Assembly: GCF_000022085.1 (NCBI RefSeq)
Contig: NC_011894.1
Coordinates: 3,375,501-3,439,500, forward strand
DNA: 64,000 bases
Source of the DNA: Methylobacterium nodulans ORS 2060
Lineage (GTDB): Bacteria > Pseudomonadota > Alphaproteobacteria > Rhizobiales > Beijerinckiaceae
Direction of reading: 5' to 3'
Below are positions 26,851 to 36,198 of the stretch, piece by piece; position 1 is the stretch's first letter, and each line of letters starts with the position of its first letter. Both the position numbers and the translations under genes were made by a program. Under the pieces are notes generated by a model. The model was not told where the DNA came from, searched no databases, and worked only from the letters and a program-made list of their open reading frames with translations.

Positions 26851-29829
26851 GTGAGGAAACGGATCTTGGGCATCGCGCATCGCCGTTTCGTCGGGCAGTC
26901 GATCGAGCGCGTCGAGGACGCCGCTCTGCTGTCCGGCCGCGGCCGCTACATCGACGATCTCGGGCACAAGCCGGGCACGCTGCACGCGGCGATCCTGCGC
27001 TCGCCCCACGCCCATGCGGATATCCTCGGCATCGACGCCACGGCCGCCCTCGCGCTGCCGGGCGTCGTCGCGGTGCTCACCGGCCGTGACCTTCTCGACA
27101 TCACCGGGCCCCTCGTCCCGGCCCTGCGCGCCGCCGTCGATGCCCGGGTGATCGCGGTCGACCGGGTGCGCTATGTCGGCGAGCCCGTCGCCGTGGTGGT
27201 GGCGCAGGACCGCTACCTCGCCGAGGACGGCTGCGACCTGATCGAGGCCGAGTACCGGGTCCGCCCGGCCGTGGTCGATCCGCTGGCGGCCCTCGCGCCG
27301 GACGCGCCCGTGCTCCACGACGGAGCCGGCGCCAATCTCGTCAGCGACCGCTCCTTCCGCTACGGCGACCCGGAGGCCGCCTTCGCGCAGGCGCCCCGCA
27401 CCCTGTCGGTGACGGTCCGCTACCCGCGCAACACCGGCTCGCCGATGGAGACCTACGGGGTCGTCGCCGAGTACGACCCGGGTGACGACAGCTACGACGT
27501 CCTCGCCAATTTCCAGGGACCGTTCAGCATCCACGCCGTGCTGGCGCGGGCGCTCAAGGTGCCGGGCAACCGCCTGCGGCTGCGCACGCCGCCCGATTCC
27601 GGCGGCAGCTTCGGCGTGAAGCAGGGCGTTGCCCCCTACGCCGTCCTGATCGCCGCCGCCGCCCGCCGGGTCGGGCGCCCGGTCAAGTGGATCGAGGACC
27701 GGCTGGAGCATCTCGCAGCCTCGGTCTCGGCGACGAACCGCGTCACCACCCTGACCGCAGCCTTCGACGAGGAGGGCCGCATCGCCGCGCTCGACTGGGA
27801 CCAGGTCGAGGATTGCGGAGCCTATCTGCGCGCGCCCGAGCCGGCCACGCTATATCGCATGCACGGCAACATGACCGGCGCCTACGCGATCCGGCACGTG
27901 CGCATCCGCAACCGGGTGGTCCTGACCAACAAGACGCCGACCGGCCTCGTGCGGGGCTTCGGCGGTCCGCAGGTCTATTACCCCCTGGAGCGCCTGGTGC
28001 AGCGCATCGCCGTCACCCTGGGGCTCGATCCGCTCGACGTGATCCGGCGGAACCTGATCCCGGCCGATGCCTTTCCGTACCGGACGGCAACCGGGGCGCT
28101 CTACGATTCGGGCGACTACCAGCGGGCGCTGGACGAGGCGGTCCGGGACGGCGGCCTGGAGGAATTGCGCCGCCGCCGCGCGGCGGCCCGGGCCGAGGGC
28201 CGGCTCTATGGCATCGGGCTCACCGCCGCGGTGGAGCCCAGCGTCTCGAACATGGGCTACATCACGACGGTGCTGACCGCGGCCGAGCGCGCCAAGGCCG
28301 GCCCGAAGAATGGCGCGCAGGCCACCGCGACCATCACCCTCGACCCGGTGGGCTCGGTGACCGTCCAGGTCGCCTCCGTGCCCCAGGGCCAGGGACACCG
28401 CACGGTGCTCGCCCAGGTCGTGGCGGACGTCCTCGGCATCCCGATGGATCAGGTCCGGGTGACGGCCGACCTCGACACCGCCAAGGACGCGTGGTCGATC
28501 GCCTCGGGCAATTATTCGAGCCGCTTCGCCGCCGCGGTCGCCGGGGTGGCGCACCAGGCCGCCACGCGCCTGCGCGACAGGCTCGCGGCCGTCGCCGCCG
28601 CGCAGCTCAACGTCCGGCCCGACGAACTCGTTTTCGCAGGAGGCCGCGTCGCCTCGCGCACGAACCCGGATGCCGCCCTTCCCTTCGCCCGGGTCGCCGC
28701 GACCAGCCACTGGTCGCCGGGCCTGGTGCCGGAGGAGGTCGGCGCCGTGATCCGCGAGACGGCGTTCTGGACGCCGCCGGAACTGACCGCGCCGGACGAA
28801 GGCGACGCGGTCAACTCGTCGCTCTGCCACGGCTTCATCTTCGACTTCTGCGGCGTCGAGGTCGATCCCGTGACCGGCCAGCTGCGCATCGACCGCTACG
28901 TCTCCATGCACGATTGCGGCCGGATCCTGCATCCCGGCATGGTCGAGGGGCAGGTGCGCGGGGGTTTCGCGCAGGCGCTCGGCGCGGCCGTCTACGAGGA
29001 ATTGTCCTACGGGGAGGACGGCGCCTTCCTGTCCGGCACCTTCGCCGACTACCTGCTCCCGACCGCCGCGGAGGTGCCGGAACTCACCGTCCTGCATGTC
29101 GAGAGCCCCTCGCCCTTCACGCCGCTCGGCGCGAAGGGGGTCGGCGAAGGCAACTGCATGTCGACGCCGGTCTGCCTCGCCAATGCGGTCGCCGATGCGC
29201 TCGGCCTCGATTCCATCGACCTGCCGCTGACCCCGGCCAAGCTCGCCGCCCTGGCGGCGCGCGAGGAGGAGCCCGCTCCCCCGGCGGGCCACGGGGCGGC
29301 TCCGCGATCCGCGGCCAAGCCGGGCGATCGGACCATGCGCGGGGACGGGTCGGCCACGGTGTCGGCGGCCCCGGAGGCGGTCTGGGCGATGCTGCTCGAT
29401 CCGGAGGTGCTGGCCTCGGTCATCCCGGGCGCGCACGGGGTGAGGAAGCTGTCCGGCACGCATTTCCGCGCCGATGTGACCCTCGGCGTCGGGCCGGTGA
29501 AGGGCCGCTACAAGGCCGACATCACCCTCTCCGACCTCGATCCGCCCCGGGCCGCCACGCTCTCCGGCACCGTGACGGGGGCGCTCGGCAATGGCGGCGG
29601 CACGGGGCGCATCACCCTGGAGCCGGACGGCCGGGGCGGCACGCGGATCGGCTATGCCTACGAGGCCTCGGTCGGCGGCAAGGTCGCGGCGGTGGGCGGT
29701 CGGCTGCTCGACGGCGCGGCCCGCGTGATCATCGGCGGGTTCTTCTCGGCCCTCGCCCGCCGGGCCGGCGGAGGCGCCGCGCCGGGCCTGCTGCGCCGCC
29801 TCCTCGCGCTTCTGGGGATCTCCGCATGA
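26851..29829 (+). CDS. Molybdenum hydroxylase large subunit (xanthine dehydrogenase/CoxL family) fused to a CoxG-like domain
   Basis: A 992-residue protein. Residues ~1-800 form the molybdopterin-binding subunit: FVGQSIERVEDAALLSGRGR opens the hammerhead domain, PPDSGGSFGVK and VRGFGGPQVYYPLERLVQRI lie in the Mo-cofactor domain, and the catalytic Glu is in GAKGVGEGN. The CO-dehydrogenase form I loop (AYRCSFR) is absent, so CO oxidation is unlikely. From ~residue 828 a complete CoxG/SRPBCC domain follows (VSAAPEAVWAMLLDPEVLAS), normally a separate protein. The GTG start at 26851 follows GGAACGAG; TTG 26866 is an alternative. It is the first gene of a three-subunit operon and probably hydroxylates an aromatic or N-heterocyclic substrate. 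Confidence 0.85.
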   Translation: MRKRILGIAHRRFVGQSIERVEDAALLSGRGRYIDDLGHKPGTLHAAILRSPHAHADILGIDATAALALPGVVAVLTGRDLLDITGPLVPALRAAVDARVIAVDRVRYVGEPVAVVVAQDRYLAEDGCDLIEAEYRVRPAVVDPLAALAPDAPVLHDGAGANLVSDRSFRYGDPEAAFAQAPRTLSVTVRYPRNTGSPMETYGVVAEYDPGDDSYDVLANFQGPFSIHAVLARALKVPGNRLRLRTPPDSGGSFGVKQGVAPYAVLIAAAARRVGRPVKWIEDRLEHLAASVSATNRVTTLTAAFDEEGRIAALDWDQVEDCGAYLRAPEPATLYRMHGNMTGAYAIRHVRIRNRVVLTNKTPTGLVRGFGGPQVYYPLERLVQRIAVTLGLDPLDVIRRNLIPADAFPYRTATGALYDSGDYQRALDEAVRDGGLEELRRRRAAARAEGRLYGIGLTAAVEPSVSNMGYITTVLTAAERAKAGPKNGAQATATITLDPVGSVTVQVASVPQGQGHRTVLAQVVADVLGIPMDQVRVTADLDTAKDAWSIASGNYSSRFAAAVAGVAHQAATRLRDRLAAVAAAQLNVRPDELVFAGGRVASRTNPDAALPFARVAATSHWSPGLVPEEVGAVIRETAFWTPPELTAPDEGDAVNSSLCHGFIFDFCGVEVDPVTGQLRIDRYVSMHDCGRILHPGMVEGQVRGGFAQALGAAVYEELSYGEDGAFLSGTFADYLLPTAAEVPELTVLHVESPSPFTPLGAKGVGEGNCMSTPVCLANAVADALGLDSIDLPLTPAKLAALAAREEEPAPPAGHGAAPRSAAKPGDRTMRGDGSATVSAAPEAVWAMLLDPEVLASVIPGAHGVRKLSGTHFRADVTLGVGPVKGRYKADITLSDLDPPRAATLSGTVTGALGNGGGTGRITLEPDGRGGTRIGYAYEASVGGKVAAVGGRLLDGAARVIIGGFFSALARRAGGGAAPGLLRRLLALLGISA

Positions 29830-30665
29830 AGCCCGCCCGGTTCGACTACCTGCGCGCCGGCAGCCTCGACGAGGCGCTGGAGGCGCTCGGCCGCCACGGC
29901 GACGAGGCGCGCGTCATCGCCGGCGGCCAGTCGCTGCTGCCGATGCTGAACATGCGGCTGACGAAGCCCGCGATCCTCGTCGACGTGATGCGGATCGGCA
30001 CCTTGCGCGAGCCCCGCCTGGAGGGCGGCGCCCTCGTGGTCCCGGCCGGAATCCGCCAGGCGATCCTGCTCGACCGGCCCGGGCTCGCCGACGACCTGCC
30101 GCTGCTCGCCGCCGCCCTGCCCTGGGTGGGCCATGTCCAGACCCGGGCCCGCGGCACCCTGTGCGGCTCCGTGGCCCATGCCGATCCGAGCGCCGAGATC
30201 CCGCTCTGCCTCGTCGCCCTCGGCGGCGAGGTGCATCTGCGCTCCCGCAAGCGGGCGCGGCGCGTGCGGGCGGAGGATTTCTTCGTCGGCATGATGGTGA
30301 CCGACAGGGCCGACGACGAGCTCGTCGAGGCGATCGGCTATCCCACCCGCGCGCCCGGCACCGGCTACGCCTTCGCGGAGGTCGGGCGGCGTCACGGCGA
30401 CTTCGCCATCGTCGCCTGCGCGGCGGTGGTCGACGGCCGGCGGATGCGGCTCGCCGTGGGCGGCGTCGCCGACCGGCCGACCGCCCGCGATTTCCCGCCT
30501 CTCGACGGCTCCGCCCTCGACGACGCCCTCAACGCCTTCGCGTGGGACCTCGGCGCGGGCGACGACGTCCATGCGACGGCGCGCTACCGCCGCGACCTCG
30601 TGCGCCGTCTCGGCCGCCGGGTGCTGGAAGAGGCCAGAGAGGAGGCTCGCCGATGCCACGGCTAG
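29826..30665 (+). CDS. Molybdenum hydroxylase medium (FAD-binding) subunit, CoxM-like
   Basis: A 279-residue flavoprotein subunit. VIAGGQSLLPMLNMRLTKPA is the PCMH-type FAD-binding motif, and RGTLCGSVAHADPSAEIP is the second FAD contact typical of CoxM/HcrB. It passes electrons from the iron-sulfur subunit to an external acceptor. The start overlaps the large-subunit stop (ATGA) and its end overlaps the small-subunit gene, so the three subunits are made together. The order here is large-medium-small; many CO-dehydrogenase-type operons are medium-small-large. Confidence 0.9.
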   Translation: MKPARFDYLRAGSLDEALEALGRHGDEARVIAGGQSLLPMLNMRLTKPAILVDVMRIGTLREPRLEGGALVVPAGIRQAILLDRPGLADDLPLLAAALPWVGHVQTRARGTLCGSVAHADPSAEIPLCLVALGGEVHLRSRKRARRVRAEDFFVGMMVTDRADDELVEAIGYPTRAPGTGYAFAEVGRRHGDFAIVACAAVVDGRRMRLAVGGVADRPTARDFPPLDGSALDDALNAFAWDLGAGDDVHATARYRRDLVRRLGRRVLEEAREEARRCHG

Positions 30666-31177
30666 ATGCGGAGCGCCGCCATAGCGTCGCCTTCACCCTG
30701 AACGGCGCCCCGGCCCGGGTCGAGGTCGAGCCGCGCACGCTGCTCACCGACGCCCTGCGCCACGGGCTCGGGATGACCGGCACCCATGTCGGCTGCGAGC
30801 ACGGCGTCTGCGGCGCCTGCACGGTCGCGATCGACGGCGTGCCGGCCCGCGCCTGCCTGACGCTCGCCGTCGGCGTCGAGGGCTGCGAGGTCCGCACCGT
30901 CGAGGGGCTGGCGCCGGAGCCCGGACGGCTCGGGGTGCTCCAGGCGGCGTTCCGGCGCCACCATGCCCTGCAATGCGGCTTCTGCACCGCCGGCATCCTG
31001 ATGTCGCTCGATGCCTTTCTGCGGCTGCGCCCCCGGGCGACGCGCGCCGAACTCACCGAGGTGATCGGCGGGCATCTCTGCCGCTGCACCGGCTACGCCC
31101 CGATCATCGAGGCTGCCGTCGAAGCCGCCGCCATGCTGCGCGGCGAAGCGATCGAGGAGATTTCGACCCATGCTTGA
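30653..31177 (+). CDS. Molybdenum hydroxylase small (2 x [2Fe-2S]) subunit, CoxS-like
   Basis: A 174-residue iron-sulfur subunit. The plant-ferredoxin-type cluster is bound by CEHGVCGACTVAIDG plus a later Cys (ARACL); the second, helical cluster uses CGFCTAGIL and LCRCTGY. Length and motif order match CoxS/HcrC/XdhC-type subunits. It overlaps the medium-subunit gene by 13 bases and the following acyl-CoA synthetase gene by eight bases. It relays electrons from molybdenum to FAD in the cytoplasmic complex. Confidence 0.93.
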   Translation: MPRLDAERRHSVAFTLNGAPARVEVEPRTLLTDALRHGLGMTGTHVGCEHGVCGACTVAIDGVPARACLTLAVGVEGCEVRTVEGLAPEPGRLGVLQAAFRRHHALQCGFCTAGILMSLDAFLRLRPRATRAELTEVIGGHLCRCTGYAPIIEAAVEAAAMLRGEAIEEISTHA

Positions 31178-32720
31178 CCTTGGCACCAGCTTCCTGGCGA
31201 GCGTCTCGCGCGACCCGCGGGAACTCGCCATCGTCGACGGCGAGACCCGGCTCACCTATGCGCAGTGGTACCGGATCATCTCCTCGGTGGTCTCAGGCTT
31301 CGACGCCCTCGGCCTCAAGGCCGGCGACCACCTCGTCACGGTGCTGCAGAACCGTGTGGAGGCGGCGACGCTCCACTGGGCCTGCCAGTTCGCCGGCCTC
31401 GTCCTGACGCCGATCAACTGGCGCGCCAGCCCCGACGAGATCGACTTCGCGGTCGAGAACGCGGAGGCGAAGGCCATCGCCTACGAGGGGGTCTCGGCCG
31501 CGAGCCTGCGGGCGAGCGCGGCCGCGCGGAACCTCCCGCGCATCGCCGTCGGCGTGCCGCCCGAGCCCGGCGAGACCGGATTCGCCGATCTCGCCGCCCG
31601 GGAGGCCCCGCCGGCCAAGCCCCGGGCGGATGCCGAGGCGATCTCGCTGATGCTCTACACCTCGGGCACCACGGCCAAGCCCAAGGGCGTGCCGCGCCGC
31701 CACCGCGCCGAGCGCGCCGCCGCCCTCGCCCACGTGGCGCAGAACCTCTACGGGCGCGGCGAGCGGACGCTCGGCGTCATGCCGCTCTACCACACGATGG
31801 GGGTGCGCTCGCTGCTCGCCATGTCGCTCATCGGCGGCACCTTCGTGTGCCTGCCGCGCTTCGACGTGGCCGGGGCGCTGCGCCTGATCGCGGCCGAGCG
31901 GGTGACCAACCTCTACCTCGTGCCGACCCTCTATCACGACCTCGTCCATCACCCGGATTTCGCGGCCACCGACACCTCCTCGGTGCGCAAGCTCGGCTTC
32001 GCGGGCGCGCCGATGACCGACGGCCTCCTGAAGAAACTGACCGAGGCGTTCCGGCCGGAGCTGTTCGTCAACCATTACGGCTCGTCGGAGGTCTACACCT
32101 TCACGATCAACCAGGATGCCGCGGGCAAGCCCGGATCGGCGGGCCGCGCCGGGCTCAACACCATGGTGCGGATCGCGCCCCTCGGGGCGACCGATCCGGA
32201 GGCGAGCGCGGCGCCCGGCGAGGAGGGCGAGATCGCCGTCATCGCGAGCGGCGACGAGGCCTTCGAGGGCTATTGGCGCCGCCCGGAGGCCGACGCCAAG
32301 GCGTTCCGCAACGGCTGGTACTTCACGGGTGATACCGGCTTCATGGACGAGGACGGCGATGTCTTCGTCACCGGCCGGGTCGACGACATGATCATCACGG
32401 GGGGCGAGAACGTCTCGCCCGTCGAGATCGAGAGCTGCCTGTCCCTGCATCCGGGCGTCTCGGAGGTCGCGGTGGTCGGCCTGCCGGACGAGCGCTGGGG
32501 CAAGGTGGTGACCGCCTTCGTCAAGCGCCGCGGCCCGGTCGAGGAGGCCGCCCTCGACGCCCATTGCCGCGAGGCGGGCCTGCCGAGCCACAAGCGGCCC
32601 CGTGCTTACGTCTTCGTCGCCGAGATCCCGAAATCGCCGGTCGGCAAGCTCCTGCGCCGCCAGCTCGTCGCGGGCGCCTACGACGCCGAAACCCAGGGCG
32701 ACCCTTCGGCCGCCGCCTGA
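31170..32720 (+). CDS. AMP-forming acyl-CoA synthetase (ligase)
   Basis: A 516-residue ANL-superfamily enzyme. The ATP-binding P-loop is LMLYTSGTTAKPKGVPRRH; NHYGSSEVYTF holds the AMP-binding region; WYFTGDTGFMDEDGD and RVDDMIITGGENVSPVEIE mark the hinge; and the catalytic C-terminal Lys lies in SPVGKLLRR. It activates a carboxylic acid to its CoA ester. Translationally coupled to the molybdenum hydroxylase, it suggests that the hydroxylase substrate is an acid or CoA thioester, as in the 4-hydroxybenzoyl-CoA reductase family. The acid itself cannot be named. Confidence 0.9.
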   Translation: MLDLGTSFLASVSRDPRELAIVDGETRLTYAQWYRIISSVVSGFDALGLKAGDHLVTVLQNRVEAATLHWACQFAGLVLTPINWRASPDEIDFAVENAEAKAIAYEGVSAASLRASAAARNLPRIAVGVPPEPGETGFADLAAREAPPAKPRADAEAISLMLYTSGTTAKPKGVPRRHRAERAAALAHVAQNLYGRGERTLGVMPLYHTMGVRSLLAMSLIGGTFVCLPRFDVAGALRLIAAERVTNLYLVPTLYHDLVHHPDFAATDTSSVRKLGFAGAPMTDGLLKKLTEAFRPELFVNHYGSSEVYTFTINQDAAGKPGSAGRAGLNTMVRIAPLGATDPEASAAPGEEGEIAVIASGDEAFEGYWRRPEADAKAFRNGWYFTGDTGFMDEDGDVFVTGRVDDMIITGGENVSPVEIESCLSLHPGVSEVAVVGLPDERWGKVVTAFVKRRGPVEEAALDAHCREAGLPSHKRPRAYVFVAEIPKSPVGKLLRRQLVAGAYDAETQGDPSAAA

Positions 32721-32760
32721 GCCCCTGACCGTCTTCCCCCCTCACCGAGAGAGTGCCGCC

Positions 32761-33552
32761 ATGACAAGCGATCCCCGCCTGACCAACCTCGACGGCTTCC
32801 GGGTCGAGATCGACCCCGCCCGCGAGCGCGCCGACGTCATTCTCGCCCGGCCGCCCATGAACGTGATCTCGATGCCCCAGCGCGACGAGATCCGGAAGGT
32901 GTTCGAGGCCCTCGACGAGGACGACCGCGTGCGTGTCATCGTGCTGCGCGCGGAAGGCGAGCACTTCTCCTCGGGCGGCTACATCAAGGGCTTCCTCGAA
33001 GCCTCGCCCGAGCACGTCTCCAAGCTTGCCTGGAACATCGCCGCCCCGGCCCGCTGCAGCAAGCCGGTGATCGCCGCCAATCGCGGCTACACCTTCGGGG
33101 TCGGGTTCGAGATCTCGCTCGCCTGCGACTTCCGCATCGTCTCGGAGACCTGCCAATACGCGCTGCCCGAGCAGAAGCTCGGCCAGATCCCGGGCTCGGG
33201 CGGCTCGGCCCGCCTGCAGAAGATCGTCGGCATCACCCGCACCAAGGACATCGTGATGCGCTCCAAGCGCATCCCCGGCCGGCAGGCGCTGGACTGGGGC
33301 ATCGCCACCGAATGCGTCCCGGACGGCGAGCTCGAAGCCGCGGTCGACGCCCTGGTCGAGGAGTTGCGCGCCTTCTCGCCCATCGCCCAGCGGACGGCCA
33401 AGAAGCTCCTCAACGACACCGAGGATGCGACCCTCTCGATCGCCATCGAGCTCGAAGGCCACTGCTACAGCCGCCTGCGCCAGTCGGATGATTTCCGCGA
33501 GGGCGTCGAAGCCTTCCACGCGAAGCGCAAGCCGACCTTCCGCGGCTCGTAG
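32761..33552 (+). CDS. Enoyl-CoA hydratase/isomerase family protein
   Basis: A 263-residue crotonase-fold enzyme. Oxyanion-hole segments are HFSSGGYIKGFLE and NRGYTFGVGFEISLACDFRI; the catalytic-type Glu lies in LPEQKLGQIPGSGGSARL. It starts 40 bases after the acyl-CoA synthetase and probably processes the same CoA-activated compound. Its N-terminal 25 residues (LTNLDGFRVEIDPARERADV) are longer than in short-chain hydratases and resemble aromatic-pathway members. Hydratase versus hydrolase activity is not resolved. Confidence 0.88.
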   Translation: MTSDPRLTNLDGFRVEIDPARERADVILARPPMNVISMPQRDEIRKVFEALDEDDRVRVIVLRAEGEHFSSGGYIKGFLEASPEHVSKLAWNIAAPARCSKPVIAANRGYTFGVGFEISLACDFRIVSETCQYALPEQKLGQIPGSGGSARLQKIVGITRTKDIVMRSKRIPGRQALDWGIATECVPDGELEAAVDALVEELRAFSPIAQRTAKKLLNDTEDATLSIAIELEGHCYSRLRQSDDFREGVEAFHAKRKPTFRGS

Positions 33553-33680
33553 AGCCGCACGCTCGTAGAGCCGCACCCGCCTATTCCCGCTCCGGCCGGC
33601 ACAAGACCGGCGGGGCGGACCCCGAACACGCGACCGGCGAGGCGGCGTGAACCATGACGCATGCCCAGAGGAGGAAACCC

Positions 33681-35030
33681 ATGAACGCCGCGACGACGAT
33701 GCCGGCCCAAGAGGCGGCTCTGCCCAGACCCACGACCCGTCAGACCGCCACCGCCGCCATGGCCTCGCTGTTCGGCTGGGGCCTCGACCTGTTCGACCTC
33801 TTCATCCTGCTCTACGTCGCGCCGGTCGTCGGCGCCCTGTTCTTTCCCGCCGACAAGCCGATGCTGTCGCTCGCCGGCGCCTACGCCTCCTTCGCCGTCA
33901 CGCTGCTGATCCGGCCCCTGGGCTCGGCCCTGTTCGGCTCCTACGCCGACCGGCTGGGCAGGCGGCGCGCCCTCATGATCGCAGTGATGGGCGTCGGCCT
34001 CTCGACGGCGGCCTTCGGGCTCCTGCCGACCGTCGGGCAGATCGGCTGGCTCGCGACCGCGATCTTCCTGGCCTTCCGGCTGATTCAGGGCATCTTCGTC
34101 GGGGGCGTGGTCGCGGCCTCGCACACGATCGGGACCGAATCCGTGCCCGAGCGCTGGCGCGGCCTGATGTCGGGCGCGGTCGGCGGCGGCGGCGCCGCGA
34201 TCGGCGGGCTGCTCGCCTCGCTGGTCTTCTATGTGGTCTCCCTCCTGGCGCCCGGCGACGCCTTCGCGTCGTGGGGCTGGCGCGCGATGTTCTTCTCGGG
34301 CCTCCTGACTTCGGTCATCGGCCTGATCCTGTTCCGCAACCTTGAGGAATCGCCGATCTTCCGGCAGCTCCAGGCCGACAAGGCGGCCCGCCGCGCCGGC
34401 GCGCCGGTCGTGGCCTCGCCGGTCCGCGCCCTGTTCTCGGCCGAGCACCTGCGCGCCTTCGTGGTCGCGGTCCTGGTCTCGTTCGGCGGCGGCGCAGCCT
34501 ATTACCTGACCTTGGGTTACCTGCCGACCTTCCTCAAGCTCGTGAACGGGGTGCCGAACGCGAACGCCTCGATGATGCTCATCGGCGCCAACATCGCCGC
34601 CGCCTTCGGCGCCTGCGCGCTGGGCGAGCTGAGCCAGCGCATCGGACGCAAGCGCACCTTCCTGATCATGGGCGCGGTCCGGCTCGTGGCCTTCCCGGCG
34701 CTGTTCCTGGCCATGGCGGGGACGACGGACCTCGCCCTGATCACGGTCTACGCCCTGCTCCTCTCCTTCATCGCCAATGCGAGCTACGGCCCGCTGCTGA
34801 TCTTCCTCAACGAGAAGTTCCCGACGGCCCTGCGCGCCACCGGCACCGGCCTGACCTGGAATGTCGGCTTCGCCCTCGGCGGCATGCTGCCGACTCTGGT
34901 GTCGCTGGCGGTCGACGGCCCGAGCCAGATCCCGATGATGCTCGCGATCTTCACCACCGCCGTGACCCTCGTGTACCTGGCCGGTGCCCTCCTCACGCCG
35001 GAGACCCGGGGCAACCTCGACCGCTTCTGA
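33681..35030 (+). CDS. MFS transporter, metabolite:H+ symporter type
   Basis: A 449-residue inner-membrane carrier with 12 hydrophobic helices. SYADRLGRRRALMIAVMG is the canonical loop 2-3 MFS signature, FRLIQGIFVGGVVAASHTIG fits helix 4, and ELSQRIGRKRTFLIMG is its repeat in the second half. The pattern matches aromatic-acid or dicarboxylate symporters (AAHS/MHS). AGGAGG precedes the ATG at perfect spacing, choosing this start over an upstream ATG. As the last gene of the 26.85-35.0 kb operon it probably imports the acid that the CoA ligase activates. Confidence 0.88.
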   Translation: MNAATTMPAQEAALPRPTTRQTATAAMASLFGWGLDLFDLFILLYVAPVVGALFFPADKPMLSLAGAYASFAVTLLIRPLGSALFGSYADRLGRRRALMIAVMGVGLSTAAFGLLPTVGQIGWLATAIFLAFRLIQGIFVGGVVAASHTIGTESVPERWRGLMSGAVGGGGAAIGGLLASLVFYVVSLLAPGDAFASWGWRAMFFSGLLTSVIGLILFRNLEESPIFRQLQADKAARRAGAPVVASPVRALFSAEHLRAFVVAVLVSFGGGAAYYLTLGYLPTFLKLVNGVPNANASMMLIGANIAAAFGACALGELSQRIGRKRTFLIMGAVRLVAFPALFLAMAGTTDLALITVYALLLSFIANASYGPLLIFLNEKFPTALRATGTGLTWNVGFALGGMLPTLVSLAVDGPSQIPMMLAIFTTAVTLVYLAGALLTPETRGNLDRF

Positions 35031-35071
35031 GCGGTCCGAGATCCACTCCGGATCCGGCCCTCGGCACCATC

Positions 35072-35114
35072 GTGTCCGGCGATGCGAACTCCGCAGCGCC
35101 GGACACCGCTTTTC
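35072..35114 (+). terminator. Terminator-like hairpin after the MFS gene
   Basis: A 10-bp perfect stem (gtgtccggcg / cgccggacac) with a 15-base loop is followed by cgctttt. The loop is long and the T-run only four bases, so it is a moderate candidate for ending the catabolic operon. Confidence 0.4.
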
Positions 35115-35133
35115 TCGGGAAGGAATTGAGCCG

Positions 35134-35613
35134 ATGTCCGAGGATCCGCTCTGGACCTTCTCCCTCGACCTCTATGGCCGGCCGGGCGCCGCGCCCGCCT
35201 GCCTCACCCTGCAGGACGAGGCGGGAGCCGACGTGACCATCCTGCTCTACCTGATCTGGTGCGCCGCCACGAACCGATCTCTCGATGCCGGGGCGGTCCG
35301 GGCAGCGGACGACGCCGTCGCGGCCTGGCGCGCCGCCGTGGTCGAGCCTCTGCGGCGGGTGCGCCGCGCCACCAAGACGCCGCTGCTTGCGGGCACGGGG
35401 ACGGAGGCGTTCCGCGACAGGATCAAGGCTGTGGAGATCGAGGCGGAGCGCCTTGCCCTGGCCGCCCTGTCGGCGGGCGCGCCCCGGGCCGGGCCCCCGC
35501 TGGACCCGCTGGCGTCGGCCCGGCGCCATCTCGATCTCTACGCCCTGCATCTGGGCCGTCCGTTGCCGAGGGCGGCGTCCGATGCCCTGCTTGGGGCCTT
35601 CGCGGGGCTCTGA
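35134..35613 (+). CDS. TIGR02444-family conserved protein (DUF2390)
   Basis: A 159-residue soluble, mostly helical protein. LWTFSLDLYGRPGAAPACLT at the start and NLLLYLIW-like VTILLYLIWCAA near residue 40 match the TIGR02444 family of uncharacterised proteobacterial proteins. AAGGA lies about ten bases before the ATG. It stands alone between the MFS gene and the convergent ubiX. No function is known for the family. Confidence 0.7.
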   Translation: MSEDPLWTFSLDLYGRPGAAPACLTLQDEAGADVTILLYLIWCAATNRSLDAGAVRAADDAVAAWRAAVVEPLRRVRRATKTPLLAGTGTEAFRDRIKAVEIEAERLALAALSAGAPRAGPPLDPLASARRHLDLYALHLGRPLPRAASDALLGAFAGL

Positions 35614-35622
35614 GCCCCACCC

Positions 35623-36198
35623 TCAAGCCTCGGCGTCGCGCCAGCGCCGGACGATGCCGGACTCGATCTCGAACAGGTCGAGGACCCGGCCGAGCGTGTG
35701 GTCGATCATCTCGGCAATGCTGTCCGGCCGCGCGTAGAAGGCCGGCACGGGCGGCGCGATGATCGCCCCCATCTCGGACAGGGTCGTCATGGTGCGCAGG
35801 TGGCCGGTATGCAGGGGCGTCTCGCGCACCATCAGCACCAGGCGGCGGCGCTCCTTCAGCACCACGTCCGCGGCCCGCGTCAGCAGTCCGGAGGTCACGC
35901 CGGTGGCGATCTCCGCCATGCTGCGCATCGAACAGGGTGCCACGATCATGCCGCGGGTCCGGAACGAGCCCGAGGAGATCGCCGCGCCGATATCGGCCTG
36001 CGCGTAGGTCCTGGCGGCGAGCGCGCGAACCTCCGTGACCTTGAGGTCCGTCTCGTGCGCCAGGGTCACCTCGGCCGAGCGCGACATCACCAGATGGGCC
36101 GGGATCCCGAGGTCGCGCAGGATCTCCAGCAGGCGAATGCCGTAGATCACGCCCGAGGCCCCCGAGATGCCGACCACGAGGGGCAGGTTGCGGCTCAC
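35623..36198 (-). CDS. ubiX: UbiX-like flavin prenyltransferase
   Basis: A 191-residue flavoprotein of the UbiX/Pad1 family, which prenylates FMN to make the cofactor of UbiD decarboxylases. VVGISGASGVIYGIRLLEIL is the N-terminal FMN-binding segment; IVAPCSMRSMAEIATGV and VLMVRETPLHTGHLRTM are the two other diagnostic motifs. The GTG start follows GAGGGACG and overlaps the stop of a small upstream gene (GTGA). No UbiD homologue is in the window, so the partner decarboxylase, for ubiquinone or aromatic acids, lies elsewhere. Confidence 0.9.
   Translation of the reverse strand: MSRNLPLVVGISGASGVIYGIRLLEILRDLGIPAHLVMSRSAEVTLAHETDLKVTEVRALAARTYAQADIGAAISSGSFRTRGMIVAPCSMRSMAEIATGVTSGLLTRAADVVLKERRRLVLMVRETPLHTGHLRTMTTLSEMGAIIAPPVPAFYARPDSIAEMIDHTLGRVLDLFEIESGIVRRWRDAEA

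Noticed and set aside
26851..31177. Carbon monoxide dehydrogenase
   Set aside because: Subunit architecture fits the superfamily, but the form I active-site loop AYRCSFR is missing (VRGFGGPQ instead), and the operon carries CoA-ester enzymes.
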